Origin: Tribonema minus
Taxonomy: Eukaryota; Sar; Xanthophyceae; Tribonematales; Tribonemataceae
Length of the DNA stretch: 64,000 nucleotides
Assembly (NCBI GenBank): GCA_017506865.1
Contig: JAFCMP010000390.1
Coordinates: forward strand, 496,001 to 560,000
Reading direction: 5' to 3'
Made by a program: the position numbers and the translations under genes. Positions 32,047-47,000 of the stretch are shown here, one piece after another. The notes below the pieces were generated by a model. The model was given only the letters and a program-made list of their open reading frames with translations, did no database searches and was not told where the DNA came from. Position 1 is the first letter of the stretch. Every line of letters starts with the position of its first letter.

Positions 32047-35000
32047 TCACACAAAGGCGGCCCGCAACAGGCCCGCCACGATACACGCAGACATCGCCGT
32101 CAGGCTCACGGCCGTCGGCAGCAGCAGCCGCATGAGCCACGCGGTCAGCAGCACCAGCGTCAGGACGCGTGCGTCTGAGGCGGGAGGCGACACGTACATG
32201 ACTAGCGCCAGCGCGCTCACGCTGCGTGGCAGCACCCACTTGGCGAGCACGACGGCGGCGGCGAGCACCGTGATGATGCGCAGGTCCGCGAGAGGGCGGA
32301 GGTTGACCCTGCAAGCGCACGGAGGCAGGCGCGCGGGCGGCGTTGGTGCTGTGATTAATGACAGTGGCATTGAGCATGGAATGACGTGATGATGCTTACA
32401 ATGTCATTGAGGCTACCTGATCTGGTCAGACTCTAATGCATGCGGCGGTGTGATCTTGGTTGCCAAAGCAGCTGCATGCCGCATGACGTAGAGAACACAC
32501 ATGCATGCATGGGACATTGCACGCCACGGCAAGAGCGCGCACACTCTGCCAAACTGCAAGTGCCCTGCCATCACAACGCTGCCGCCCCCCCTCCTCCCTC
32601 GCCCCCTCCAACGAACAGTGCCCACCTGAACTGCGACCACCGCGGCGCCAGCAGCGCCCTGACCGCGCCCCTGGCGTCGCCGCGGTCCCAGGCGTGGCGC
32701 CAGCTCTCGCGCCGCCGCGCGCGCGCCAGCACGAACGCGCGCCGCCGCGCCTCCGCCACCGCCAGCTTGGAGCCGCCGCCGCCCAGCAGCAGGGCGTCCG
32801 CGTACGCGTCGGCGAGCGCCGCGTCGCCGCTGCTGTAGCCCACCGCTGGCGGTATGGGCTCCTCGTCGAGGAGGGAGGCGTCTAAGTCGACGTCGTCGTC
32901 GTCGTCGCCTGCGTTTTCCTCGGGTCCCTCACCGGGGGGGGGCTCTTCGTCTTCGGCGCCGTACTCGGCGGTCGGTAGACGGCACTGTTGGAGGGGGGGA
33001 GGGGGGTGGGGGTGGGGGGGGGGGGAGAGCAGCGTGGCATGATTAGCCGTCACCATGGGGAGGTCAGGGGGTTTGTCCGTGCAGCAGTGACGCGGGCGTT
33101 GCTGTGTGGGGCTGCAGGCTGTAGCGAACAGGGTTGATGTGCCAGAGGCAAGCACAAGAGGTGCCACAAGCGATGATCTTCCGACAACAAGCACTCCAGG
33201 TGCCGCAGTGATGAGACGCGCGCACATCGTCACTCCCATGCGGACCGGCAGACGGATCCACAGCAGCAGCTGCGCCCCATGCCAGAGTATAGCAAACACC
33301 GGGAGCGCACGCACTTCACTCGCTGCGTGCTGCAAGAGCCGACTGCGCACGGCGCGCGGCGGACTCGCCACTTCGTTGAGCCACAGCGAGGCCTTCACCA
33401 GCAGGAACTTGAGCCAAGCAATCTCTGGCTGACTGGGCAGCTGCTGTGCGTCACAATACAGGGAACCTTGAGAGCGCACGCGCTTTACTCGCTGCGCCCT
33501 GCGAGGGCCTGCAAGTGCCCACCGCACACGGGACAGCACACTCACCACTTCGTTGAGCCACAGCGAGGCCTTCACCAGCAGGAACTTGAGCCACGCGACC
33601 TCGGACGAGCGCGTTGGCGCCAGCATGGGGTCGCCCAGATAGACCACGTCGCAGGGCCGGCACATGCGCTCGCCTTGCAGCACCTGCGCGAGGGGGGCGT
33701 GATGCACGGCAGCAGGGCGGTGTCGACTGAGATTTTTGAGCTCTCACGAGCGGGGGTGCGAGGGGAGAGGGGGGGGGGGGGGCACGATGGGGCGTTCGAA
33801 AGTACGTGCACGTCTCAATGTCTTGGTGATAGCTGCGCGCATGACCGCTGAGTTGCTGAGCAGTGCAGCAGGTTATGCCGCCGGCAAACACATGTGGCAT
33901 GCCGCATGCAGTACTGGAGCGTCAACATCAAGAAAACTCGCAGTCAGACCTTCTACCTGTTGTCTGCTTACTGATGCTTGACTCCGCACTGCTTCACAGC
34001 CCTGAAGTGCGTACTTCAAAACATGTACTGTATGCCTGGCAGTGCGCCGCAACAGCGCGGCGCTGCAGCCTACGTGAACGCTCATGGAAAGCCAGCACCA
34101 ATGTTACGGCGTAGATAAACGCAGACATCACCGTCAGGCGCATGGCAGAGCGAAAGGAAAGGCAATTGTCATTGAGCTCGAGGCAGGGAGAACCTGTCGT
34201 GCGCTGGGTTTCGACGCATGACCGCGGTGATGCGGCGCCCTACCAATAAAGCTGATTGCCTGTGCTGGTGCTGCTCGAGCGCCCTAAGACACAAGTGCAG
34301 CACCTGATGGCCGCCACATTCGCGTGGAGAGTGCGCAACCGCTCTGTGGCAACACTCTTGCAACACACCAGCAGCACGCGACATGTCGGAACCTGCCTAT
34401 CCATAGTGCATGTGGTTTACGGCAAGCCAACCACGCACCTGCTGCCTGCCCTCTTTTGAGAGCCAGTAGCCCCAGTCGCTCTGCTCACGCTCGGGGGCGA
34501 GCATCGTGCCGGCGCCGCTGTCCTCTGTGTACTGCAGCGCTTGCTGAGGCTGTGACACAGTCGCACACGCGCAGCGGCCATCGCATGAGGATTAAGATTC
34601 CGTGCACGAGCGCCGGGCACTTGCTGCAGGGATGGTGCGACCAGTTCACTTGACAAAACACGGCAATTGTGGCACTGTCACATGATTCGCAGGATGACAA
34701 TCAGTGGTGGCATCCCCCCCCCTCCCCGCCCCCTACACAGACCAATGCATGCCTGCGGCAATGCAAGTCCAACATAGAGACAGTTTTGGTGCAAGTTGAC
34801 AGGCCGGCACGGCAGATTGTGACGTTGCTCGCTTTCAGGCAACCGCTGCCGGGTTGGGGCATACTTTTGAGTGCCTCCATCGCCTATGCAATTTGTGCAA
34901 CCATCCGAACCAACAGCTGCGGCCCACTGGCACACAGGCAGGGGCTGGTATATCGCTGCGCGCTTGTGTAGTCCATGGCCGTGTTGAGGATGAACTGACG

Positions 35001-38000
35001 GCAAGGTCGCCGCGCCATCAGCAGGTGCCGGCGAAAACATGCCATAGACCCCCCGCTTGCATGCGTCATCCCCCCCGGCACGTGGCAGTGCTCACTGCAT
35101 GGCCTCCTGAGGTGTGCCACTCGCTTGCTGCAGTTGAAACTGGGGCAATGTCATGCCACACACAAAGGTACAAATATACTTGTTACTGCCGTAGAGACTC
35201 AAGACTCAGCAGCGCAGGCCATTCTGCAGCAAGTGGTCGCTGAGATGTCTAGAACACCAAGATTGTACTCCATGTGTTACCTTCCAGTCCTTGTCGATGG
35301 CAAATATTCGTCTGAGCTCTGTGGCCAGCTTGGACTCTGCAGGCTCCTTGTCACCGCCTCCTCCAGGCATGAAGCGGTTGAGGATCTGCATGAGGCAACA
35401 AATGCAAGACATGGGAAGCGCAGTATGGATAACCACGCTAAGAGCACAGCTCCGACACTCGATCGTGTTCTGCTTTTCAGGCGTCCAGCGTTACGAGACG
35501 TTGCGTTGCTGCGCACCGTGCACTCATGACGTGCACTTTGTTGACAGTCTCGCCCTGGTGGAGCTGTACACAACACGCGGGGGCTACAAAGGTGAATTAC
35601 AGTGTCAGTGGCATCGCAGCGCAGGTCGCCCCGTGCGGCAAACGGTGGAGATGTGCGCTTCGACCGCACCCGCGCGCAGCGACAGACCCCGCATATCACG
35701 CTGTCTCAAGCACATGCGCACTTCTGCATGCCCCACTCCATGTACAGTCATGACGTTGCAGCAACATGCTCGGCGCGTGCCACACACGCTTGTGGGTGGG
35801 CACCCAATGACGCAACACGTCACGCGCGCCCGTCGGCCGTCCCCACTACGCGCCGACAGCCTGCGCAGCGGCGCGAAGACGCGCGTATTTCACTCACGTC
35901 AGAGACGACGCTGTGGCGCGCGGCGCCGCCCTGCGCGCGCACCGTCTGCACCGCCACCTCCTCCAGCAGCGCCTGCGCCTCTGCCTGCGCGGCAGCGCGA
36001 GGGGGGGGGGGGGGGGGGGATGGGGGGGCAGCGCAGCGGGCAATGCGGCGGAGGGGCGTCAGCACGTGGTGACTATACCTCTGCCTTGATGGTGCGGCCT
36101 CAGGGAGCTATCAGAACAAGGGAGCTGTAAGGCGATGGGCGCCAGAGAGCAGGCCTGTGCCAGAAGAGCGCGGGGGGATCAGAGAGCAGGCCTGTGCCAG
36201 AAGAGCGCCGGGGATTTGAATGGGCAGGATCTGAGGCGTCTCGCACAACCTGACTTCATCGTCAAAGAATGGCTGAGCAGGCACTCGAAGTCCATTGCAT
36301 GCACAGAGCCCTGACAGCATGCTGATCTGTACATGACAAAGAATATGACAACCTGCTGAGGCGCTCGCCACACAATACGTCAGCAACCGCCTCGCCTGTA
36401 GGCCACAAAGCTCAGCGTGGCAAGGGTCTTGGCATGTGCAAGCCCGACCACGGCCTCGAGCATGCTGGCACGCTACGCTCGTTCATGCTGATGGGTCGCT
36501 CGCGCCTGCACAGCCCGCTCTGCACCAGCGCCGAGAGCGGCACCAGGCGCGAATGCCCCGCGTCGCGCCGCGCCCCACACGGTGCCGCAGATGACCATCA
36601 CGGCAGTGCAGTGACGGACTTGCCTTGTGCTGAGCGATGGAGAAGGGCCGCGTGCCGACGCTGCGCTCCACGGCGCGCGCGTGCGCCAGCGCCAGCTGGC
36701 ACTCCATCTCCGACGGCGCCGCGCCTCTGCGAGTGCAGGAGGACGCGGGCTGCTATTAGCCGCGCGGGCACGCTGTGCTGACTGGAATTGACGTTGTGAC
36801 ACGACGCTCAGTGCATAGTGCACTGAAGGAATCTTGCGCTGCTGCAAGGGCGCACCGCCATCACAACCATACCCTGCGCTCGACGCGCTTGCTCACAGAG
36901 CGGCAAACACACCCAGTGGTATGGCGACGAAACCCGCAGCAACGCTCACCCGTTGGTGGCGGCGGCCCGGGCGCTGGCGCCGCGTCGATCGCCGCCCCTG
37001 TCCGCAGCGATGATCGCCTCCGCGCAGCGCAGCGTGTCCACCACCGCGTCCGGGAACGCGCCCACTATGCGCAGCATCATGTTCATGTTGCCCTTCTCCT
37101 CCTCGCCGCTGCGGCCGCATGCAGGCGAAGTGTGATGGCGTAAGTCGAGGTCAGTGGTGCTCAAGTGCTTACTGCAAAGGAATTTATGGCTGCTGGTGCC
37201 GGCTGTCAGTGATTGAAGTTGCAAAGTCGCGGTCGCCGGCACCCTCTTGCCACACGATCGGCATTCTGTCCTGGCATGACAGATACCCCATTTGTTGAGT
37301 TGTCCCTGCTAGTGCTGGTGCATAATTATTATGAACCCCGCGCAGACAGAGCCGAACGTTCTGCCTGAAATTGAAATTCAGCTTGTTGGAACTTCCATCA
37401 GGCATCCTGATGCACATGTTGAAGTTGAAGATGGTCACAAGCGCAGTGATGCGCAGCTCACAAAACGCACACGCTGAGTCAGCAGGGCCAGGCGCACCAA
37501 GCGATGGCTCTCATCGTTGCGTTGTCTCCTGTTGCAGCTTGCAGTAGGCCATCACGCTCCAGCACACGACAGCAAGCAAGCACGCCGTACCGAGACAGCG
37601 CGAGATGTCACAGTCCCTGTCTAGCACTGTCGATGCATGGTGCGTCCATATTGTGCACGCGCAGCCTTCCCGACCCTCACCCCAAACCTACCTCTCGGTG
37701 CGGCGACTGGGATGGCAATGCTGCTCGGGATCAGCTGTTCCACAATGCACAATGTACGGGGCGAGGATGAGTGTGGACGCCCAAACCACGGTCACTACAT
37801 AGCACCACTACTGATGGCCACGGGAAAGCAAGGACAGGGAGCGTCCCCACCAAAGCAAGGTGTCGCATGAAGAACCATACATGCTCTGAATGCTTCAGAG
37901 TGCGATGCTTTCATGGTCGGTGCCTGAGGCCTGTCAGCGTGCAAATGTCCAACTTCACCTACAATTGAACGACAACAGAGCTGCCACTGCAGGGTTTGAT

Positions 38001-41000
38001 GGGGCTCGATCACACGAGGAACGCTCAGTCAGGGATACTAGCACATGTTGAGGCCAGACTCGGGGCGGCATTGCGCAAGGCACGCCCTTGTACCTACTGA
38101 TCACTGATGCTACTCAGTGAGGCAGCACAGCCAGTGTCGTCAGCGACCTCAAGCTCCAAACGTTGCAGCGCGGTGGCTTCACTCACTCTGACGGCAGGAT
38201 TTAGCAAGCAGTGTCGCTGCGCACAAGCGTGCATGAGCAACTTCAGGTAGAGCTTCGCAATGCAAATGCGCTGCCGCTCACTGCTGCCTCGCCAGCGCTG
38301 CGCGGCAAAGATCGGCACGTCTGCACCCTCTCAAGCTCACACCAGCATCGTATACCTGCCGGTGGGACTGTAGCCGCTGCCGCCGGCGCCGCCGCGGGAG
38401 CGCTGCGGCGCGATGAGCGGCATGTCGCGCGCGTGCCGCACAATGCTGGCTAGCGGCACGGTGTAGAGGTAGGCATTGGACAGCACCCATGCGCGCCACG
38501 GGGGGCTGTCGTGCGCAAGGGGTTGGGGGGGGGGCAAGGGGGTGTGGAGCTGCAGTGAAAGCTGCACGCGTCATCATGCATCATGATGAGATGGGCAAGC
38601 TAAGCGTGCCTCAGGAGGAGGCGTACTCTGATGCGATGATGGCATGAAATGAGCAGAGAAAGCAGGTGGCGTACTTGGGAGCGCACGCTGCACAGGCATG
38701 CCAGATGCCCTGCCTGCTTGGCGACCGCCAACGCCAAGCCTCCTGGTCAGCACAGCTGTGGTACCTTAAGACGTGCAAGAACTTGGCAGGGCGCCTTTGT
38801 ACAGGGACACAGGCGACCGGCACAGAGTTGCAACGACTCAGGCCATTGAGTCTACGCACATACCATAGTAAGGTTGCCCGGGGAGGCGGCAGACATGCAG
38901 GCTGTCAACGCGCTAACCGTGACATGCAAACGAACGGTACCGCTGCATGTTAGTCCACAAGCGCCGCGGACCCCCCCTGATCGGATCTGACATGGGTTGA
39001 AGGACCAGGGAGGGTGCGAGATCAGCAAGTAACCGCTTCTGCACCAATGTCAGTGCCATCGTGCAGGACATCACAAGTGGGACGAGACAAGTAAACGAGT
39101 ACGAGTACTGTACGAATACTGGTATGACAATCGTGTACAAGTACTCGTCCTGTACGAGTACAGAAGTACGAGTACTCGTACAGTACAATTACTTGAGTAC
39201 GAGTGCTTCTACGAGTACGAGTAACGAGTAAATGATTTGTCTCATCCCAACTGTGCAGCACAGGGTACGACCCGGAGTGAACGCACCTGAGCTGATGCGC
39301 TGGGCCACCGCCATCTGTTTGACAGTTGCAACGGCACACACACAAGCAAGCGCAGCGCTTGGTGAGCCGAGTATGTTGAAGGTGACGCAGCTGGCATGGC
39401 ACTAACTACCCCATGTGTGGCACTGGCGATATTATCACACCGCCAACTTGAATCTACAGCAATGAGGGAACTGGGTGCTGTCCATCGACTTGTTGCCAGG
39501 TTGCAAGCTTGCAAGTTCGTCAATGCGGAGGCTGTAGCAGCAAAGACTGGTACAACACGGAGCGCTGCTGCAAAGAAGTACATGGCGACATGTTCTTCAT
39601 ATACTACATTATAAATGACTACTGCAGTATCCTGTTCTCACGGCCAAATTAGCCCTAGCCAAACAGAAGTATACATCAAGTGTTCTCATCACAGTGTTTG
39701 GTGCGGTCAACTGCCTTCGTAAATACACTGTACGTGGCAATAACAAGAGCAGGAATTGAGAAACGGATGTTGTATGCAACATGATTGTCCCAAAGTGAGC
39801 CTAGCTGAGGCTTCACAACCTTGAGCACGACACGAAACGCAAGCGGGTTCACCGCACCTGGTGCAGACCCCGAGTGGCGAGCCTGAGATTCAGTCACACG
39901 GCACGACAGCAGCAAAGCGTAGAGGACATGAGGTGTGCGAGAGGATTGCACATGCCCATGCAACGCTTTCAGCACAGCCAATTCATAAGCAGGGCCGGCA
40001 GCATGATACAAGGCATGAGTAGTAAGCATCCCGTCAACCGCCAAACATGCCCAACATGGTGGTGAGGTCGGCATGTTGCTGGGCTGACAGACTGTGCTAC
40101 TGCCGGGACCGACATGCACTGAACAGGTGCCGTCAAGAACGGCATCATGTCTATCTGTCGGCTTGGTGGGGCAAGCATGCTCAGTGCAGCAGCTGCCTGA
40201 GCAGCTTCTGCAGCACATCTTGCGGGTGCGCAGGACACGTGCTCATGGGACCCCGCTGTGTGTGCTCGCCATGGCATTTCGCCACGTCGCGCAGCAAAGA
40301 GACTGCGCCAGATGCCGCGGCAGGCCGCACAAGAGCCACAGCGCAGCGCGCGCACCGCGCCGTCGCCGCGCGCCCGCAACCTGCAGCTCCGCAACAACGG
40401 CCATCTGACAGCCACCACCAAGCGCGCACAACAAAACATCATCAACAGCGCTCAACCGTCGCTCACCATGTGCGCCACAAGCATGGAGCCCGCAGAGGCC
40501 ACCCTGCTCAGCGCGCGGTGCGGCCCGCCGCGGCCCTGGGTGGCGTAGGGGCTGCCGGAGGCACGCGCGGGCGCGGCGCCCCTGAGTATGGCCGGCGCCG
40601 TCCTGCGATGAGAAAGCGAGGCGGCAGAGAGGTTGAGGCGCCAGCTGCAGTGTTACAGCATGCAGGGAGTGTCGATCGTGGAGGCAGCGGGGTTGAGGCG
40701 CTGGCCGCAGCGCCGCAGTGCCAGTTTGTAGCGCGAACCTGCGTGAGTCAAGGGTACGGAGCTGGGTGCCTGGTGTGGCGCCTCTAAGTGTGGCCGGTGC
40801 CTTCCTGCAATGTGAGGGGGGGGGGGGGGGGGGGCAGAGAGATTGAGGCGCCGACGGCAGCACCTCAGCGTGCCAGTCGTTCGAGGGGGAGAGAGCAGCC
40901 GTGGAGGCAGAGGAGGTGAGGCGCCGGCTGCAGCGTCAGAGTGCCGGTAGTGTGGGCCTGCTCGAGTGAGGTTTACAGGAGTTGGCTGTCCGTTGAGGTG

Positions 41001-44000
41001 CTCATGCCAATGAAGTGATGCGAGGGACAGATGCTGAGGACTGCAACTTGACGGGTGAGAGCAGCGGTGGTGGAGAGCGAGGGCTGTGAGCACTACGGGC
41101 CCGGTGCAAATGCCAGCAATGCCGTCGTCTCAAGCGAGGCAGAATGCGTCTGCAGCAGCGCACCTCTATCGCGCTCATGCGGCAACAACTGCCACTGCAC
41201 AGGCACGTGATGCCACATCACAAACCCGGTATACAAGAGATTGCAAATGCAGTTGAATTGCTGTGCCCTGTGCGGCGGGTGGCAGTGCTCACGGGGCATG
41301 ATGATGACACATGCTGCGCGTGCGGGGCGCATCGCACGTACCAGGGCTGCAGCCACAGCAGCCACAGCTCCACGCAGAGCGCGAACGCGGTGGAGTTGGC
41401 GTGCATGCTGCTCCGCGTGAACGCCAGGCGCAGGAAGTCGAGGACGTATGGCTGCAGCAGCTGCGGCGCGACGGACGGCATCAAGCAGGGGGAGAAGGGG
41501 GATGGTGATGCGGCTGAGGCGGTGACGAAAACTGTTTGGGCAGACAATGCCAAGCAACAACAGGCAGGCGGCCGCGGTGAAGGCGGAACCGCTGATGCCT
41601 GTCTTCGATCGAGCACACGCGTGCGACGATGCAGGTGACGCCAGGCACCAGCGATACGCACTGAACCCCCCCCCATCCCACCCTGCACGTTTTAGCGGCT
41701 GCAATCACACCCTGCTACGGCCAGCAAACAATGAGCCCCAAGGGCCGACCCGCGTGTGGAAGCAGCGGTGCAGCTGCGTAAGTGCATCTTACGGTTAGGG
41801 CAACCTTTAGGGTTAGGGTTGACCCTTAGGGGTTAGGGTTAACCCTAAGTATGGGCATCCGCCGCACGCTCTCACCTGCAGCGCGGGGGTCATGGGCGGC
41901 AGGAGCTGCGCGCCGGGGGCGGCAGCAGCGCACAGACCTAGCGACCGCGGCCCGCGCAGCGCGTTCGCGCCCATCTCCTGCAGGCGTCTCGGACACAGGC
42001 GCAGTGTGAGAACGACGCTACGAGGGGCAGCAGAGACGGGCGCAACACGCCGCAGGCACTGCGCCGCCACTCAGCGCGATTATGCGGCAAACTGCATACC
42101 GCCCGCTGCAGCAGGCTTGTGGCATACTCGTGCTTCATCGTCCCTCCTTTGCTCTAAGAGTACCACGGTGCCGCACCAGAAGGCAGCGAGCAGACAGTGG
42201 GCCCAACTCGACATCAAGCCGTGGCTGAGAAGCGCCTCCATTCAGCTGCATCTCGTGAGCAAACACTGAAGTGAGATTGTGAAGGGTCGAGGCCATGGCG
42301 ATAGTGCTGCCCCAGACACCCCTTCCCAAGCACATATGAGGTGCAAGGGAAGCCAGGAGTCAACGAGTCATCAGTTGCCACTCAGAGCGTGACCTGCCTG
42401 AGCATATCAAGTGCGGCCGTAAGCGGCGCAAAGTGACATCGAGCTACTACTCTGCTGACCCTTCAAGCAACCTCTGTTGCGCAATGAGAGCAGCCTGGAC
42501 GCACGCCCGAACACCGTTGCCATCTGATGCGTTGCTACAGTCACACACCGTGCTCATGCTCGGCACGTGCCAGCATGCATCACACAACACCAGCGTGCAC
42601 TACCTGCATGCGTACGTCAACAACTAGTGACAGCAAAGGCACGCCACTCTGCCGTCCAGCGCTGCTGCCGCACTCTCAACTTCTGCGCCAATCGCCTGCC
42701 CGATCGCCCGCTCAATCGCCTGCACGACGCGCAAGAGGCGCGCGCGCACTGCAATGCAACGCAACGCGGCTCTGAGCCGTGCCCTCACTCACCTCCAGTG
42801 CGGGGTCCGCCAGCAGGTGCGCGCACAGCAGCAGCAGCGCGTGCAGCGCGGCGTCCGAGAGCGGCGCGAACGGGCACGTGTCTGGCGTCTGCCGTGGGCA
42901 GCAGGCACGGGGTGCAAGGGCAGCAGCGCGAGTCGATTGAGCGCCGAGCGGCTGGGTAGGCATGCATGCGGTGACTGCCCTGCGAGCCCTGTGTGCGGCA
43001 CTGCGAGGGGCTGGCGCTTTTGTCGTGGTCATCATGCGGCCCTGCAAGGGCGACGCCGCCGCGAGGCCGTGCGCACAACGGTAGTCTTACACGGCGAGCA
43101 ACGCAAACCGCAGGTATCGTCCATGCGTGACGCTGCGGCACGCACAGGTCTGGTGGAGCGCTGCCACGGTCAAAGCCAGGTTTCGCCTGCGCAGAAATTG
43201 GTGCTTGGCGATGCGGAAGCGCAGGCGTGACGCGGGACGCACCTTTGCATCGATGGGGTCGAACGGAGCCTGGGCCATGGCGCCTGCAGCAGCTGCGCCA
43301 ACACGACGCAGCACCAAAGAGCCAGTCAGTTGTGCGAGACAGCGTGTGTGCGGGAACAGCTTCGGTGACGTGCATGCAGGTGGTGTTGCGGGACATGGCG
43401 CAAATGCCACGAAACGATGGCCCCGTCCGCTTGCGGAGCACGGCGTGCAGGGGGGGGGAAACGGACGCACAATCACGGGATAACACTGAGCACTGCACCC
43501 CCCATACTGCCGTCATTGCTGCACAGACGCACAGACGCGCCGCAGGGCTCACGGGCACGCACACCCACGCCACACACGCTCATGCACGTCACGGCCAGTG
43601 CGACAACCGCTGTACATGTTTGCATTCAACGCGGCGCCACAACGCGCGTGCTCACGTGCACCCACGCAACTCGCGCACGCCACGCTCATGCGCGTTGCGG
43701 CCTGTGCGACAAACGCTGTACACACTGTGCATTCAGCACGGCGACACGACGCGCGTGCTCACGTGCGCGCGAAACCCCCGCCATGCCGTTGGCGCCAGGC
43801 GCGCGCGGCCAGCGCTGCGCGCTCGCCGGCGCAGCGTCATGCCTCAATACGGCGTTCTGCGGAAGGCGGTGGCAAAGGGCGCAGGGATGCGTGTGTGTGC
43901 TGAGCATCCGCGTAAGAGTGCATTGCAGCACTCGAGGGATCCAGAGGAGGGCCCAGTGCGCACATGTAGCAAGTCGCCTGCGCAGCAGCGAGTCATCTGG

Positions 44001-47000
44001 TGCCGCAACTCTGTGTGCTTGATTCTGACTGAGACTATGGAAAATGTGTGTATGCAGCGTAGGTCACACCCCAGCGCAATGTCGTATGCGTCTTCAAGCA
44101 TACGAAACAATTATTATGTCTCGCCGCTTGTACCGGTGACCTCAAACAAGCGCGCACAGTGCCACAATGTTGGTGTCCTTCTCATCTCCACCCTGTTTCG
44201 AAAACATGTGCTGCATGTATAGAAGAATGTGGTGTGCGCTGGCAAGCTTGACTCACGGCATGGCAACACCAGCTCAGAGAGCAGCGCAGAGTGCGTGCCG
44301 CCAGAATGCATTTTGTCAGCAGATACCACACAGCCGCCTGCAGCCTGTCACAGCACACTCAGCAGCCGCTGGCACGCAAGGCCACCGCAGCGTTTCATGC
44401 TGCACTGTGCAGGTCCGCCACGGCGCGGCGACGACGCGCCAGGTGGCCAGCAAACTGAACACGGCAGCGCCCAACGCGCAAGCCGCTGCCATCCACAGCT
44501 CCTGCCGCGGCATGTCGGTCCAGTGGCGGCAGTGCCACCTGCGGTTCGAGTTCGACTGCGGCCGCAATCGTAGAAACGCACCTGGCCCAGCCAGAAGTCG
44601 AACACGGCGCGCAGGAAGAGCTCCGAGGCGCCAACGACCACCGCCGCGCTCGACGCGCCGTTGCCGTGAGGCAGGTACTCGCGGGCGTAGTCTGCAGACG
44701 GCACGCGGTACGAGAGTCGGAGCGCAGGGAACTCAGCGCTGCGCCGGCCTGAGCTGCGACGCATGGTCGTTTGAGATGGTTCTGGAGCGCAGTGCTCGGT
44801 GAGGAGCGTAGGTTCAAAGCTGCGGAGCTATTTTGCAGCTCTGGGCATTGTCGTGCCATTTGAAGCGCTGGCCGTCGTCATCAGAGAACGCTGTACGTGG
44901 GCCAGTGCATCGCCGATGCACTGGAGACCACACCGGCGCTGACTATGTACTGTGACTACGTACTGCAGTCCTCGGTCGCTATCGCGGCGACTGCGATGCT
45001 CGCAGGTACTCAGGACACGCGGCCATACATGCGCCGAGGACGCACTTGCAATGGCCACAGCAGCGGCAGGTGCGGCGGCCCCGCGCCTGAGGCCCTCACT
45101 GTAAACTGTGTACAAGAAGGCGACGCTGGTGCCCCCTGCCGGAGCTGCTGGTGTGCGCATGCATGTAGTCTAGACTGTCATCGAAGAGTGCACATGCGGA
45201 TACGTGCAGCCCTAATGCCACGCAGCGCGGCGGCGCGACGCTGCGCAGCTGGTTGAGCGCTGCTCACGACCGCCGGCACTGACCGAGCACGAGCGTATTG
45301 TAGGGATTGCCGTGCAGCAGCCCCCTGGCGCCGAACTGGCCCCACGCGCGCAGCATCTTGCCCTGTATGTCGCGGTAGCGCAAGCCGCCGTCCGCTGGCC
45401 TGCCGGGCAGCAAGGGGGGGGGGGGGAGGGCGGAGGCAGCGGCACGGCAGCCGAGTGGAAAGCGGCGCGTCACTGATGCAGCGAGGCGTGTGGCGATTTA
45501 CAGGGCGGGAGCGGCAACGCGGGCCTTTCGCAGGACAGTGACAGCGACCGGTTGTGATGATGAGCACTTGCGCGCACCTTGAATACGGCTGCGTGATGGC
45601 GCCTACACGCGCAGCCACGCGGCACGCCATCCGAGAGTGTGAAACGAGTACAAGAGGGCATGCGTAGCGCGTTCAACAATCAGAGCCGAGCCGCGCGCGG
45701 CGCACGCGTCAACGCTGCCAGCGCGCGCGTATCGCTGACCGCCCGCAGCGCACATTCACCGCCAGCGCCACAGCGCGCAGCGCTGCGCGTGGCACAGGCC
45801 ATCAAGACTACTTACTTCGGAAGTACTTGCTGCACGCATGCGTTTCTGCAGCGGCGTGCGGGCGGACGGACAAGAGCGCTCTCGCTTACCCCGCGTGGAC
45901 GTAGCCGCCGGTGCTGTCGAGCTTGACACTCGCCGCGTACTCCGCAAACTTGAACCAGTACAGCTCCAGCATGGACAGGCGGATCTTGTGCTGCTTGACC
46001 TGCGCAGAGGGCGGCAGAAGGAAGGCATCAGCACGCAGCACAACGTGTGAAATATACTGTAGAATACACATGGTGCTCCAGCAGAGCGCGCGCGGATGAC
46101 TCCGTCGACGGTTGGGTAGCACGCGGTTGACGTGTGAAGCGCTTGGTGGAATGCGACTCCTGGCAGCTTTCGGCAAGGCCGTTCGATCACATGCGGAATG
46201 AGCTGACGCAACGCAATCTTCCAGTTGAAGCTGCATTCGAGCCACGGCGGCAAGTGCACTCAGCGCTCAACATCGGAACTCTCGCGCCTTTCAACTGCAC
46301 GGATCTCTTCTGAACACGTTATCACAATGCTTTAGAGCTTACTACGTGCACACGTGGGTGAGTGTGTAAGCGTGCAAGCACAGCGGCGGCCGGCAGTCAG
46401 CAAATGGACGACCCTATGCGCGCGACGCTATTGCGTCCGGCAGCTGAGGTGCTGTTGGCACGGATCTGAGCACTGAGCACAGCGTCGCCGTCCAACCGCA
46501 GGCGCGGCGCGCGCGCGCGTCACGCAGAAGACAACGCTACGTGACGCAGACAACGCTACAGCACCCGCAGAACAGCACCGCACCACAAGCAGCATGGGTC
46601 GCAGACGGCGTGCGGCAATGCGCGCGACGGCAGCAGCAGCAGCGTGGCTCACCGCGGCGGGCGGGTCTTCGAGACACGCCTTGTAGAGGCGCACGTTGCT
46701 GCAGGCCAGCCGCTCCGTGTCAGGACTGTTGGACAGCAGCAGCCGGCTCTGTGCGGGCGGGGAACGGCAGCGCGTCAGATCGGTACCAGGAGCTATGGCG
46801 GCGGCGAGCAGCGCTGCACGGGGCGGCGCGCGCGTGGCGCAGCAGCTGCGGCAGCAGCTCGTGCAGGCGGATGGCACAGTTCGAGTGCCGTTTCCTGATG
46901 CGATGATGAGGCAGCAGGTGATGCTCACATGCGGAGGCGAGGTGATGGCGCGCACCAGCATACATACGCCGCTCAGTATACATGCCCCGCTCCGACGACG

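Noticed and set aside
32571-33707. A 378-codon open frame on the minus strand as one gene
   Set aside because: Only parts match SMPD4; the frame runs through two exons, the intron between them and the duplicated exon fragment. Splice sites and phases support separate exons.
43575-43771. CRISPR-like repeats
   Set aside because: Only two diverged copies without uniform spacers, in an intron of a eukaryotic gene.
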